Shown here in pieces: positions 47,725 to 56,427 of a stretch of 64,000 bases of DNA. The DNA lies in contig JADJWZ010000036.1 of the NCBI GenBank assembly GCA_016716125.1, positions 186,001-250,000 of the forward strand. The letters run 5' to 3'. The DNA comes from Ignavibacteria bacterium. Its GTDB lineage: Bacteria; Bacteroidota; Ignavibacteria; Tepidaquicellales; Tepidaquicellaceae. The position numbers and the translations under genes are program-made. The notes below the pieces were generated by a model. That model searched no databases and was not told where the DNA came from. It saw nothing but the letters and a program-made list of their open reading frames with translations. The first letter of the stretch is position 1. Every line of letters starts with the position of its first letter.

Positions 47725-49161
47725 ATGCATAATACACGGTTAATACAATTTCTAAAATCACTAAATTCAAATGAGATCCGGCAATTCCGGGATTTTGTTA
47801 ATTCTCCCGCATTTAATAAAAATTCATATTTGTCAGAACTTTTTGAGATTCTTTTCAAATATTATCCTGAATTTGCACTTCAGGATTTAACTGAAAAAAA
47901 AATATTTGAAAAACTGTTTGGAAGTGAGGAATTTCAATACTTCAAGATCAAAAATCTGATTTCCGATATGTTCGGATTAGGAAAGGAGTTTCTTGCATTC
48001 AATGTTTACAGAAAAGATAACCGGATAAAAGAGAAGTATCTGCTTGCAGAGCTAAGGACAAGGGATCTTGATACGGCTTTTAAGCAGACATACAAATATG
48101 CAGAGAATACTCTTGAAAAAATAAAGGTTAAGGATGAAAATTATTATCTTCATAAAATGGATCTCAGGACTGAGCTGATGTCATATTACGTACCTAAAAA
48201 ACCAAATGTAAATTTTCATTTTTTTCAGGAAAGACTGGATCTGTTTGTAAACTATTCTGTAATTATTCTTCTTAAGATATACAATATAATCCTGCATGAA
48301 AATAATCAGAACAATTATAATTTCAATATGAATATGTTTGATAACGTGATGGAGTATCTTGAAAAAAATAAGGTCAGTGCTAATCCGACACTTGAAGTTT
48401 ATTATCACATACTGCTCCTGGAAAAAACTAAAGAAGAAAAATATTTTCATGCCTTATTGGATTTGAAAAATAAATACAGGGAAGAACTTAATGTTGTTGA
48501 TAATTACATGCTGTACCTTCATCTTGACGGATTCTGCGCGGTAGCTTATAATGACTTTGACAGAACCGATCTTCTTGATGTGCAGTTTATTCTGGCAAAA
48601 GAACATCCGGTTTCAGACATGACTGAACACGGAAAAATACTCTACCCTGATTTTTTAAATCAGGTAAAAAAAGCCGTGAGAGTACACGAGTTTGAATGGG
48701 CTGATAAGTTTATAGAAAAATACAAAAATAAACTGACCGATGAGGTTCAGAACACACTGAATTTTTGTTACGGATATATTGCTTACGGAAAAGGTGATCC
48801 TGACAAAGCCATCGATTATTTTTCCAAAGCTAATTTTTCCAGTCTGATAATAAAAATACAGGTGAAGATAATTCTTCTTCAGCTTAATTTTGAAAAAGGA
48901 AATTATGATCAAGCGCTGCTGATGATTGATGCATTTAAGCATTATCTTTCGAGAGAAAAATCTCTGCTAGAGGTGATAAAAATATCTGTTTCAGAATTTC
49001 TGAAAATCATCGGAGATCTGTTAAAATTAAAAACAGAGATTAGTAGTAAAGATAAGAATTATAAAATTGAAAAAATAAAACACGATATTGATAACATGAG
49101 CAGTAACAGATTCGGAATAAAACTCTGGCTGCTGGATCAATTCAGAAAGGTAAGTATATAA
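47725..49161 (+). CDS. Partner-family helical protein, NTR subtype
   Basis: 478 residues, soluble and helical. MHNTRLIQFLKSLNSNEI, FRDFVNSPAFNKN, IKNLISDMFGLGKEFL and the C-terminal NRFGIKLWL make it the closest relative of the partner at 28424. Both are divergent from G8-like exported proteins. No signal peptide, no Shine-Dalgarno. A long weak stem-loop with a T-run follows at 49168. Function unknown. Confidence 0.85.
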   Translation: MHNTRLIQFLKSLNSNEIRQFRDFVNSPAFNKNSYLSELFEILFKYYPEFALQDLTEKKIFEKLFGSEEFQYFKIKNLISDMFGLGKEFLAFNVYRKDNRIKEKYLLAELRTRDLDTAFKQTYKYAENTLEKIKVKDENYYLHKMDLRTELMSYYVPKKPNVNFHFFQERLDLFVNYSVIILLKIYNIILHENNQNNYNFNMNMFDNVMEYLEKNKVSANPTLEVYYHILLLEKTKEEKYFHALLDLKNKYREELNVVDNYMLYLHLDGFCAVAYNDFDRTDLLDVQFILAKEHPVSDMTEHGKILYPDFLNQVKKAVRVHEFEWADKFIEKYKNKLTDEVQNTLNFCYGYIAYGKGDPDKAIDYFSKANFSSLIIKIQVKIILLQLNFEKGNYDQALLMIDAFKHYLSREKSLLEVIKISVSEFLKIIGDLLKLKTEISSKDKNYKIEKIKHDIDNMSSNRFGIKLWLLDQFRKVSI

Positions 49162-49167
49162 TTAATT

Positions 49168-49214
49168 AAGCCGTCAATAAGATTTAAAAAAACTTAAGTA
49201 TTTTCGGCTTTTTT
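49168..49214 (+). terminator. Probable intrinsic terminator of the partner gene
   Basis: AAGCCG (49168) pairs with CGGCTT (49205), with inner AATA/TATT pairs and a long A-rich loop, followed by TTTT. The stem is weak, but it is placed 7 bp after the stop. Confidence 0.55.
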
Positions 49215-49271
49215 CTAAATTAATAACAGTAAAATATTTAACTTTTCCAAAGAAAAATACCATTTTTCGGC

Positions 49272-49294
49272 GGGGGGGGGGGGGGGGGGGGGGG
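49272..49294 (+). repeat. Run of 23 consecutive G
   Basis: CGGC then G23 then CGTTTGGGCGGTGCCG, a GC-rich island in an AT-rich spacer about 80 bp before the alpha/beta hydrolase start. Such a tract is out of character for this genome. It may be a sequencing or assembly artefact, a badly joined contig end, or a real length-variable promoter tract. Confidence 0.95.
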
Positions 49295-49375
49295 CGTTTG
49301 GGCGGTGCCGTAGTGTGCGGTTTTTTTAAAAAAATCTATATCACTTCAAGGGTAATCAGTCGACGTATCCGGTAA

Positions 49376-50461
49376 ATGTTTGCTTTTAAAGATATTCTAA
49401 ATTTTAAAATAAAGAATATGAAAATTAATTTTACACAGTATGATCAGAAGACTTCGCTGATCATTTTTATTGTATTCCTGTTCACGCTTTTTACTTTCAA
49501 TATAGTAGTACCCTTTCATTTATCAGCATTAGCTGATTCCGGGATCACAGGTGATGAACCTGTGGACAACTGCTATGACCTTTCAAATCATACTGTAAAA
49601 TTTATTACCACCGAACCGGGAGTGAGCCTTGAAGTGCTTGACTGGGGCGGTACGGGAGAATATCTTGTGCTGCTGACCGGACTTGGTGACAATGCGCACG
49701 TGTTTGATAATTTTGCTTATCAGTTTACAGATCTTTATCATGTGATCGGAATTACGAGAAGAGGTTTTGGAAAATCGAGTAAACCGGAAGACGGGTATAG
49801 TGAAGAGATCAGGGTCCGGGACTATACAAGTATTCTCGACCAGTTGAATATTCCCAAAGCTACATTTATAGGACATTCAATTGCCGGAGGTGAACTGAAT
49901 TATATCGGATCTCATTATCAGGACCGCGTTAGTAAACTTGTGTACTTAGACGGCTGGGATTTCGGCGAACACAAACTTCTCGCTCAGCCGCCTTCACTTG
50001 ACTTTGCAGATTCTGATCTTGCATCACTGAATAGTTTCATGGCAGCGCTTGTGAGATATAACGGCTACCGTGAACCAAATGCCGCGATATGTGATACATA
50101 TACATGGGACAGTGACGGAAAAATATCAGCAACAATCTCGCCGCCTGAAGTTTCTCAAAAGATTGTAAGTAGTTCGGTAGTAACCGATTACAGTCTTATC
50201 ACTGCTCCGGTGCTGGGAATTTTTGAAACGTGGACAATGGATACCCGCCTTCCTTTTTATCATTATCTTGATGCTGAAAAGAAAACTGAATATGACAAAG
50301 CCTGGGATATTTTATTCGACTGGAGAGCAAGACAAATGACACGCTTCAAAACTGAAATAAAGAATTCGCGGACAGTTGAATTCGCAGAGTGTTATCACTA
50401 TGTATACATAAACAGGGAAGCGGATTGCGCGAGGGAAATAAGAAAGTTTTTGGCTGAGTGA
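49376..50461 (+). CDS. Alpha/beta-hydrolase with N-terminal signal or anchor
   Basis: 361 residues; the alternative ATG at 49418 gives 347. One hydrophobic segment (SLIIFIVFLFTLFTF, ~26-40) acts as an anchor or signal, so the enzyme domain is outside the cytoplasm. Fold markers: LLTGLGDNAHVFDNF (oxyanion-loop region), TRRGFGKSSKP, nucleophile elbow GHSIAGGE and probable catalytic His in ECYHYVYINR. The fold fits an esterase, lipase or peptidase; the substrate cannot be read from sequence. It follows the poly-G tract and is not clearly in an operon. Confidence 0.85.
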   Translation: MFAFKDILNFKIKNMKINFTQYDQKTSLIIFIVFLFTLFTFNIVVPFHLSALADSGITGDEPVDNCYDLSNHTVKFITTEPGVSLEVLDWGGTGEYLVLLTGLGDNAHVFDNFAYQFTDLYHVIGITRRGFGKSSKPEDGYSEEIRVRDYTSILDQLNIPKATFIGHSIAGGELNYIGSHYQDRVSKLVYLDGWDFGEHKLLAQPPSLDFADSDLASLNSFMAALVRYNGYREPNAAICDTYTWDSDGKISATISPPEVSQKIVSSSVVTDYSLITAPVLGIFETWTMDTRLPFYHYLDAEKKTEYDKAWDILFDWRARQMTRFKTEIKNSRTVEFAECYHYVYINREADCAREIRKFLAE

Positions 50462-50508
50462 ATATTTAGGCTTTTTACAAGCATATCAAATAAGAATTTA
50501 AATTAATA

Positions 50509-50528
50509 CCGCAGGCTAAAGCCTGCGG
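50509..50528 (-). terminator. GC hairpin of the terminator family between convergent genes
   Basis: CCGCAGGCTAAAGCCTGCGG, perfect 9-bp stem, between the stops of the hydrolase and of the mosaic protein. The minus-strand side has ATTAATTTAAATT rather than a pure T-run. Confidence 0.6.
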
Positions 50529-50613
50529 CTACAATATTTAATTTATTTTGATCTTATTATTAGATATTCATTGGTCTTTATTCGTCATTTGTAATTTGAA
50601 ATTCGTAATTGAA

Positions 50614-53600
50614 TTAAGGCGTTATTTTACTCACAAAATTAAAGCCGTTATTGTCCGTAAATACTGCATCTGTAAGATCAATCACTTCGTCTCCGTTTAT
50701 GTCTGTAGGCAAATATCCTGCAGTAAAATTAAATGCATCATTGTCGATAAGACTTCCGTCAGCGAGATCTATTACACCATCCTGATTTACATCGCCGCTG
50801 TATATTGCAAATCTGACCGGTGTTGCATTAACCTGTTTCATATTATTTCCAAATGCCTGAGACTGTGATGAAGTAAAATCATAACTTGAAACCGAAGTGA
50901 CGCTTACCGGCATTGCGCTCCAAGTCTCGATGCAGTTTCTGTGAACTAATTTCAGATAATAACTTCCGGGCGCAGCATTTATGAAAGTAAAATCCGAATT
51001 ATGTAAAACAGAATCTATTACTCCGCTTGCAGAATCTATTGCATTATAAGGAGATTGATTCTGACAAAGATATACTTTCAGAGTATCTCTTAAATTTTGT
51101 AAATTAGTTGCTGGATTATAATAACCTTCGGATATTGCAGTTATGTCAATTGTATTTAATGGTACGCTTAATTCCGGTCCCGGCGATATCCAGTTTGATA
51201 CAATTCCGTTCAATTCAAAATTTGTAAGTATTCCTGGATAAGTGCCTGTTGCTTCTGTCAATGTTGTAATTGTTGAATTGTCTTCTCCTGCCAATCCCTG
51301 ATTGAAGTGATAACTTGCAAGAAGTCCTGCGCCTGAATTTATTTCAGCGAATCTGTTATCTGCAATCTCTGTCTGACTAAGTTCGCGTGTCCAGATTCTA
51401 ACCTCATCAAGTGATCCCTGTAAGTACTCTCCGCTTCCGGCATTATATCTACCCAAATAACCTGAAACACTTATGTTAGGCAGATCAGAATCTGAAGAAT
51501 TTTTCTGATCAACCAGGTTACCGTCAAGATAACTCTTAAATCCGTTCACTGTATTTTTTTTCCAGGTCATAGCTACGTGATGCCAGTTGCCGTCAGTTGC
51601 ATTTGCGCCGACATTTATACCGCTTGTTCCGCCTTCAGTAGAAATAAGATGCTTTTGATTTCCCGGCGCGCCCCATCCTGCTACGATCCAGTTGTTTCCT
51701 GATTGAAAGCGAACCGCGGACTGAAGATTTGTTCCTTTGAACCAATATTCAATTGTGATCTCTGATACTGCCGGCGCTGTAAGGTCTTGAGATAAAGAGA
51801 CCGGCAGAACTACATTATCATTTATGCCGTCAAAATTCAAAACCTGCGCCGGTGAGGCTTTTCCTGTTCCTCTGACAGCAAAATCATAATCGTATTCATC
51901 ACAGTCACTATTCGGTATATGTATCACCGCATTTTTTGAACCGGAATTGCCCGGAGTAAAAGTAACATTGAAAGTTGCTGAACTTCCGGGCGGAATTTTA
52001 CCTGCCGGGGTCAACGCACTTGCAGTAAACATACCGGGATCAGTTCCTGTAATTATAACATTACCTGCATTGAGACTATCCGCTCCGGTATTCTGAATTG
52101 TATATGTTCTAACAAAACCGGAACCTGCATTAACAGAATCAAAATTTGTATGATCATTTAACGAAGGTGTAATGTCACCATCCGTTATAGATATATTATT
52201 TCCTTTAACATTAATTTCAATATACGGTGAGCAAAACCCCGGACCGGGCTGAATCCAGTTTGAAACGGATCCTGTCAGTCCGAAATTTGTCAGTGTACCC
52301 GGATAATTATTTAATGAAGATTCAGTAAGTGTTGTTACTCCGGAATTATTTCCATCGGCTATCCCCTGATTGAAGTGATAACTTGCAAGAAGCCCGGCAG
52401 CTGAATCTATTTCCCTGAACATATTTGAAGCTAATTCAAATTGACTTAAAGCGCGTGTCCAGATTCTTACTTCATCCAAAGAGCCGTTAATAAATTCTGA
52501 ATTCCCGTACTGACTTCCAATTTTACCGACGGCAGATATAGACGGTAGATTCACATCCGCGGCATTGCGCTGCTGAACTGGAACACCGTCAAGATAACTT
52601 CTGAAACCATTAACTGTATTCCTCTTCCATGTCATTGCAACATGATGCCAGTTTCCGTCTGTAGCAGCTGCGCCGACACTGATCCCGGTCAGCGCCCCGT
52701 CAGTTGAGATAAGATGTTTTTGATTTCCGGGATTCCCCCATCCTGCTACTAAGTAAGTGCTTGAATTCAATTGAAACCGGACAGCTGACTGAAGATTGCT
52801 TCCTTTGAACCAGTACTCAATTGTAAATTCAGAAACTGCCGGAGACGTAAGCGCCTGTGACAGTGTATTCGGTAAAGTGACATCGTCATTTATTCCGTCA
52901 AAGTTTAATACTTCAGCCGTTACTGTTGAATTGAATTCATCACTTCCAATATCAGGTCCGGAAACATTTCTGATATTACTGTCTGTATCTGTTGTGACTG
53001 AAGGTAAATTAATTCCGCCGTTACTTATCGAAGTTGACAATGTTGTGTCAATGTGAAGATTAACGTGACTGATAAATTTTGGATTATCCGAAACGCTGTT
53101 TGAATCTTTGCCGGTTACTGTCCTCCAAGCAGATATATTAGCGGCATCGGCGTTATTGTAAAAACCCAGAACGCCACCGTTACCTGTTGATAACAGATCA
53201 TTGTAATTGCATGAAAGTCCCGGCGGATTTGGGGATGAGCCATCGAGCCTGATCGCATAGTGCTTTCCGGTAGAGCCGCTGTTTGATCTGCCGTTATAGA
53301 AAATGTTGTTAAAATAATTTCTCGGATTCGATGAACCTAAACTTGCCAGTGCATAAGTATTCTGAGAACCGCTTACAGGACTTCCGGAAATGTAAACGCT
53401 GTTGAAATACAAATTGCTGACTACAGGGATACCGATGTTAAAACCGTAAATTGCGCTGCCGCCGTTCATACTGACTCCGGCGCTGTCCTTTCCCAGACTG
53501 ATCATATTATTAATAAAATCATAAGAGCCGCTGCTGACTGCTATCCCGGCTAAAGAAGAATTAGAGTTGCCGATTATCATTGAGTGAATAAAATTAGATG

Positions 53601-56130
53601 AAGCAGATCCGCCGTTTCCGTTGTTAATTCTAATGCCGGACAGAATGCAGGCTGCAGTTGTATTGGTTATGCTTAATGAATGAACAGTATTATTTTTAAT
53701 AATCTGGTTTCCCGCCGGAAGATTTATATAAATTCCGGATGTTCCGGGATTTGGATTCGTTGCCGCCGAATTCATATTTCTTATTATATTTTTCTCAATA
53801 AGAAAAACCGGAAACCCGCTGCCTTCACCTGATATTCCCGTCATCTGACTTGAAGTATTTGCAAGATGATGCGTCATTGAATTTGCGATCGTCCCGCCCA
53901 GTATGTTATTGCTGCATGTCAGGACATTATTAGTGTTAGCAATGAAACGCATTGCGTAAAATTTAGATGAGAGGGCGGAATATCTGATACCGCCAACTTC
54001 ATTTTCAGTAACGGTTTTATTACCTGCTCCGTCAAATTTAAATGCATGAAATTCCGAAGTTCCTGATGCATACTTAATATCACTCGCAGCGGTCATGCTT
54101 CCGATATTGTTATTGTTAACTAATGTAAGCCCATGCGCTACATTAATTAAACTAACTCCGGAAGAACCTCCAATATCTAATCCTGCAATTATATTGTCTG
54201 AGATTGAAGTTTCGAATGATACACCGACCGATGCTGAAATACCAAAATAATTCGATGCAGCGTTTTGTCTTAAATAATATACCCCTGTTCCTGCAGAAGA
54301 AGAATATCCGATCGTATTTCCTTTTATGCTGAATGCATTTCCGTTAGTATTATTAACATAGATCCCGTAATGATTTATATTTGTTCCGGACGTAATCCGC
54401 GATGCTGTCTGATACAATCTGTTATTTTCAATTGCGATATTAGTATTACCCGCGCCTATATGAATTCCGGAGCTGTGATTACTTAAATTAAAGAAATCAT
54501 AAATATTACAATCTCTGACAGTATCGTTACTGTTGAAGACAGTTGTATTAACAGTCGATCCTAAAAACGAAACCGCGCAATGCGGCAGCTGTCCTGCCGG
54601 ACCTATATCACAATTTTCAATAACATTGTTATCATTACCTGTTACGGAAGAATTTCTGTAAAATAAAACCGTTGCTGCATGACCGGATAAATTGTTTTGC
54701 GATGAACCGAGTATTCTGCAGTTTCTGACTTTATTGTTTGAAGCGTCATACTGAAACATTACAGTGCTTGTTCCTGCCCAGCCCGAAGTGCCGGAATTTG
54801 AAAGAGTAAGTGAAGCGCCGCCGGAATCAATGCCGTCAATGGTAATATTTTTCGCGCCGTTAAAACTAAACAGCGGAACTCCGTTATTTGGAGTTGCTGT
54901 GACAGTAACAGCTGTATTTAACGCCGGCTTTATTGTAACGCTTGCCCAGTCTCCGTTTCCGGGAGTTGCTCCCTGAGACGGTTCAGTAATATTTGTGTTA
55001 ATAGTAATATTTATATTTGCTCCCGCCTGCGAGCCGGCTCCGATTCCGATAAATGCGTCAGATAAACTTTCATAGTTTCCGTTTCCGGTATTTGCACCGG
55101 AAACCGTGACCTGATTTGCTACTGCGTTGTTTCTGATATAAACGCCGAATGCTCCGGCAGAGCTTACAATATTATCAGCAAAAGATATAGAGCGGAGGTT
55201 ATAAGTTGTGCCTGTATTTACCCATTCACTCCAGTTTGCTCCGCCGTTAGCAGTATAAAAAACTTTACCTCCGCTGCCGCAGACATAAGCAGTGTCATTA
55301 TTCTTGAATTCGATCTGACGAAGGTCTGTAGCTGATGTCATTGCAACCGTCCAGTTGAGACCGCCATTTACGGATCTTAGTATAGTCCCGTTTGTTCCGC
55401 ATGCAAATCCGACATTCCCCGACGGACTGAATTCAATATCATTTAGTCCGGTATTATCAAATCCCTGGCCATATCCCCATGACGCAACGACGCTGAAATT
55501 CGCGCCGCCGTTTGTTGATCTTAAGATAACAGGAGACGGGATCACTAATGTAGATATCACAGAACTGCTTAGAAATATTGTATTCGAATCAAGATATTCA
55601 ATTCCGTAAAGGTCATAGTTATGAGCACCTACACCGCCCGGATTAATTACTACGTGTGTCCAGGAAACTCCGCCGTCTGTTGTTTTTGAATAATTTTTAT
55701 TTGAACCAACGCAGATTATATTCTGACTATTAAGCGCATCCATTCCGTAATATGAAACCATACCGGCTGTATAAGACCAGGTAAGTCCTGAGTTGGTGGT
55801 TTTAAGTATGCTTCCGTTGTGCCCGCTGATTATACCATTGTTGATATCGAACATTTTTATGTTCCGGAATACATCTGAAAAGCCGCCCTGCCACTGCCAT
55901 GACAGACCGCCGTTAACAGTTTTCTGTATCCTTCCGTTTGCTCCGATGATCCAGCCGGTATTTGCATTTACGAAATCCGTTCCCCAGATCTCCCAACCGT
56001 ATTCAGTGCCGTAAGTTGTCCAGACAGCGTTTGCCGGTTCAGATCTGAATATAAATGCGCAGATAAGAAATATTTGTAAAACTTTAAAAGCGCTTCGCAC
56101 GCCTTCCTGCCGGTAAAATACTTTACTCAT
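50614..56130 (-). CDS. Mosaic exported protein: YCF48-like, beta-helix, LamG, ASH-like, LamG, dockerin-like module
   Basis: About 1838 residues from ATG at 56130. The frame is open to 56253, but the upstream residues are not signal-like and come from repeat DNA. Order: signal peptide (VLQIFLICAFIF, cleavage near ANA), YCF48/BNR-like propeller (~35-340), beta-helix (~340-1045), LamG (~1073-1235), an ASH/HYDIN-like domain (~1290-1420; FNVTFTPGNSGSKNAVIHIPNSD), second LamG (~1430-1595), then the C-terminal module (SEGYYNPA, VHRNCIETWS, YDFT, SGDVNQDGVIDLAD, TDINGDEVIDLTD, NFVSKITP). Domains found singly in neighbours are combined here. Head-to-head with the partner at 56428. Confidence 0.88.
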   Translation of the reverse strand: MSKVFYRQEGVRSAFKVLQIFLICAFIFRSEPANAVWTTYGTEYGWEIWGTDFVNANTGWIIGANGRIQKTVNGGLSWQWQGGFSDVFRNIKMFDINNGIISGHNGSILKTTNSGLTWSYTAGMVSYYGMDALNSQNIICVGSNKNYSKTTDGGVSWTHVVINPGGVGAHNYDLYGIEYLDSNTIFLSSSVISTLVIPSPVILRSTNGGANFSVVASWGYGQGFDNTGLNDIEFSPSGNVGFACGTNGTILRSVNGGLNWTVAMTSATDLRQIEFKNNDTAYVCGSGGKVFYTANGGANWSEWVNTGTTYNLRSISFADNIVSSAGAFGVYIRNNAVANQVTVSGANTGNGNYESLSDAFIGIGAGSQAGANINITINTNITEPSQGATPGNGDWASVTIKPALNTAVTVTATPNNGVPLFSFNGAKNITIDGIDSGGASLTLSNSGTSGWAGTSTVMFQYDASNNKVRNCRILGSSQNNLSGHAATVLFYRNSSVTGNDNNVIENCDIGPAGQLPHCAVSFLGSTVNTTVFNSNDTVRDCNIYDFFNLSNHSSGIHIGAGNTNIAIENNRLYQTASRITSGTNINHYGIYVNNTNGNAFSIKGNTIGYSSSAGTGVYYLRQNAASNYFGISASVGVSFETSISDNIIAGLDIGGSSGVSLINVAHGLTLVNNNNIGSMTAASDIKYASGTSEFHAFKFDGAGNKTVTENEVGGIRYSALSSKFYAMRFIANTNNVLTCSNNILGGTIANSMTHHLANTSSQMTGISGEGSGFPVFLIEKNIIRNMNSAATNPNPGTSGIYINLPAGNQIIKNNTVHSLSITNTTAACILSGIRINNGNGGSASSNFIHSMIIGNSNSSLAGIAVSSGSYDFINNMISLGKDSAGVSMNGGSAIYGFNIGIPVVSNLYFNSVYISGSPVSGSQNTYALASLGSSNPRNYFNNIFYNGRSNSGSTGKHYAIRLDGSSPNPPGLSCNYNDLLSTGNGGVLGFYNNADAANISAWRTVTGKDSNSVSDNPKFISHVNLHIDTTLSTSISNGGINLPSVTTDTDSNIRNVSGPDIGSDEFNSTVTAEVLNFDGINDDVTLPNTLSQALTSPAVSEFTIEYWFKGSNLQSAVRFQLNSSTYLVAGWGNPGNQKHLISTDGALTGISVGAAATDGNWHHVAMTWKRNTVNGFRSYLDGVPVQQRNAADVNLPSISAVGKIGSQYGNSEFINGSLDEVRIWTRALSQFELASNMFREIDSAAGLLASYHFNQGIADGNNSGVTTLTESSLNNYPGTLTNFGLTGSVSNWIQPGPGFCSPYIEINVKGNNISITDGDITPSLNDHTNFDSVNAGSGFVRTYTIQNTGADSLNAGNVIITGTDPGMFTASALTPAGKIPPGSSATFNVTFTPGNSGSKNAVIHIPNSDCDEYDYDFAVRGTGKASPAQVLNFDGINDNVVLPVSLSQDLTAPAVSEITIEYWFKGTNLQSAVRFQSGNNWIVAGWGAPGNQKHLISTEGGTSGINVGANATDGNWHHVAMTWKKNTVNGFKSYLDGNLVDQKNSSDSDLPNISVSGYLGRYNAGSGEYLQGSLDEVRIWTRELSQTEIADNRFAEINSGAGLLASYHFNQGLAGEDNSTITTLTEATGTYPGILTNFELNGIVSNWISPGPELSVPLNTIDITAISEGYYNPATNLQNLRDTLKVYLCQNQSPYNAIDSASGVIDSVLHNSDFTFINAAPGSYYLKLVHRNCIETWSAMPVSVTSVSSYDFTSSQSQAFGNNMKQVNATPVRFAIYSGDVNQDGVIDLADGSLIDNDAFNFTAGYLPTDINGDEVIDLTDAVFTDNNGFNFVSKITP

Positions 56131-56175
56131 ATCACTTGTAATATTTTGCAGCCGGCAGGTCAGGCCTACGAGGGA
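56073..56175. repeat. GC-rich repeat-like segment overlapping the mosaic gene start
   Basis: GCCGGCAGGTCAGGCCTACGAG and CGCACGCCTTCCTGCCGG are much more GC-rich than their surroundings and partly palindromic around CCGGCAGG/CCTGCCGG. They lie just inside and upstream of the likely start and add a Gln/Glu/Arg stretch before the hydrophobic core of the signal peptide. Confidence 0.45.
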
Positions 56176-56295
56176 TATTAAAATTTTTGAAATAGAATTT
56201 AAAACCTGTTTAACAAAATTTCTGAATTTTGATCTGGAATTGTTGTAAATCATTTTTAACCCCGTAAGTTTAATTTTAAAAAAGTTGATACAAAT

Positions 56296-56340
56296 TTATA
56301 ACTCCGGATTAATAATCTCAAAAAGATTTTTGAGTTATAA
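56296..56340. promoter_or_regulatory. Nested palindrome in divergent spacer
   Basis: Outer arms TTATAACTC (56296-56304) and GAGTTATAA (56332-56340); inner CTCAAAAAGATTTTTGAG (56317-56334) with 8-bp arms and a 2-base centre. It lies between the mosaic protein gene and the partner gene, about 90 bp before the partner ATG. It could be an operator or an RNA switch between two alternative stems. Confidence 0.5.
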
Positions 56341-56427
56341 TGACAGACTTAACACCAACTGTAATGGCATTTATATGAAATGTGAATTGGAATTGCAATA
56401 ATTAAGGATTAATTTGTTGCAAAAGAA

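Noticed and set aside
49338..49400. Origin of replication or tRNA near the GC-rich island
   Set aside because: No cloverleaf, DnaA-box cluster or replication gene can be seen there.
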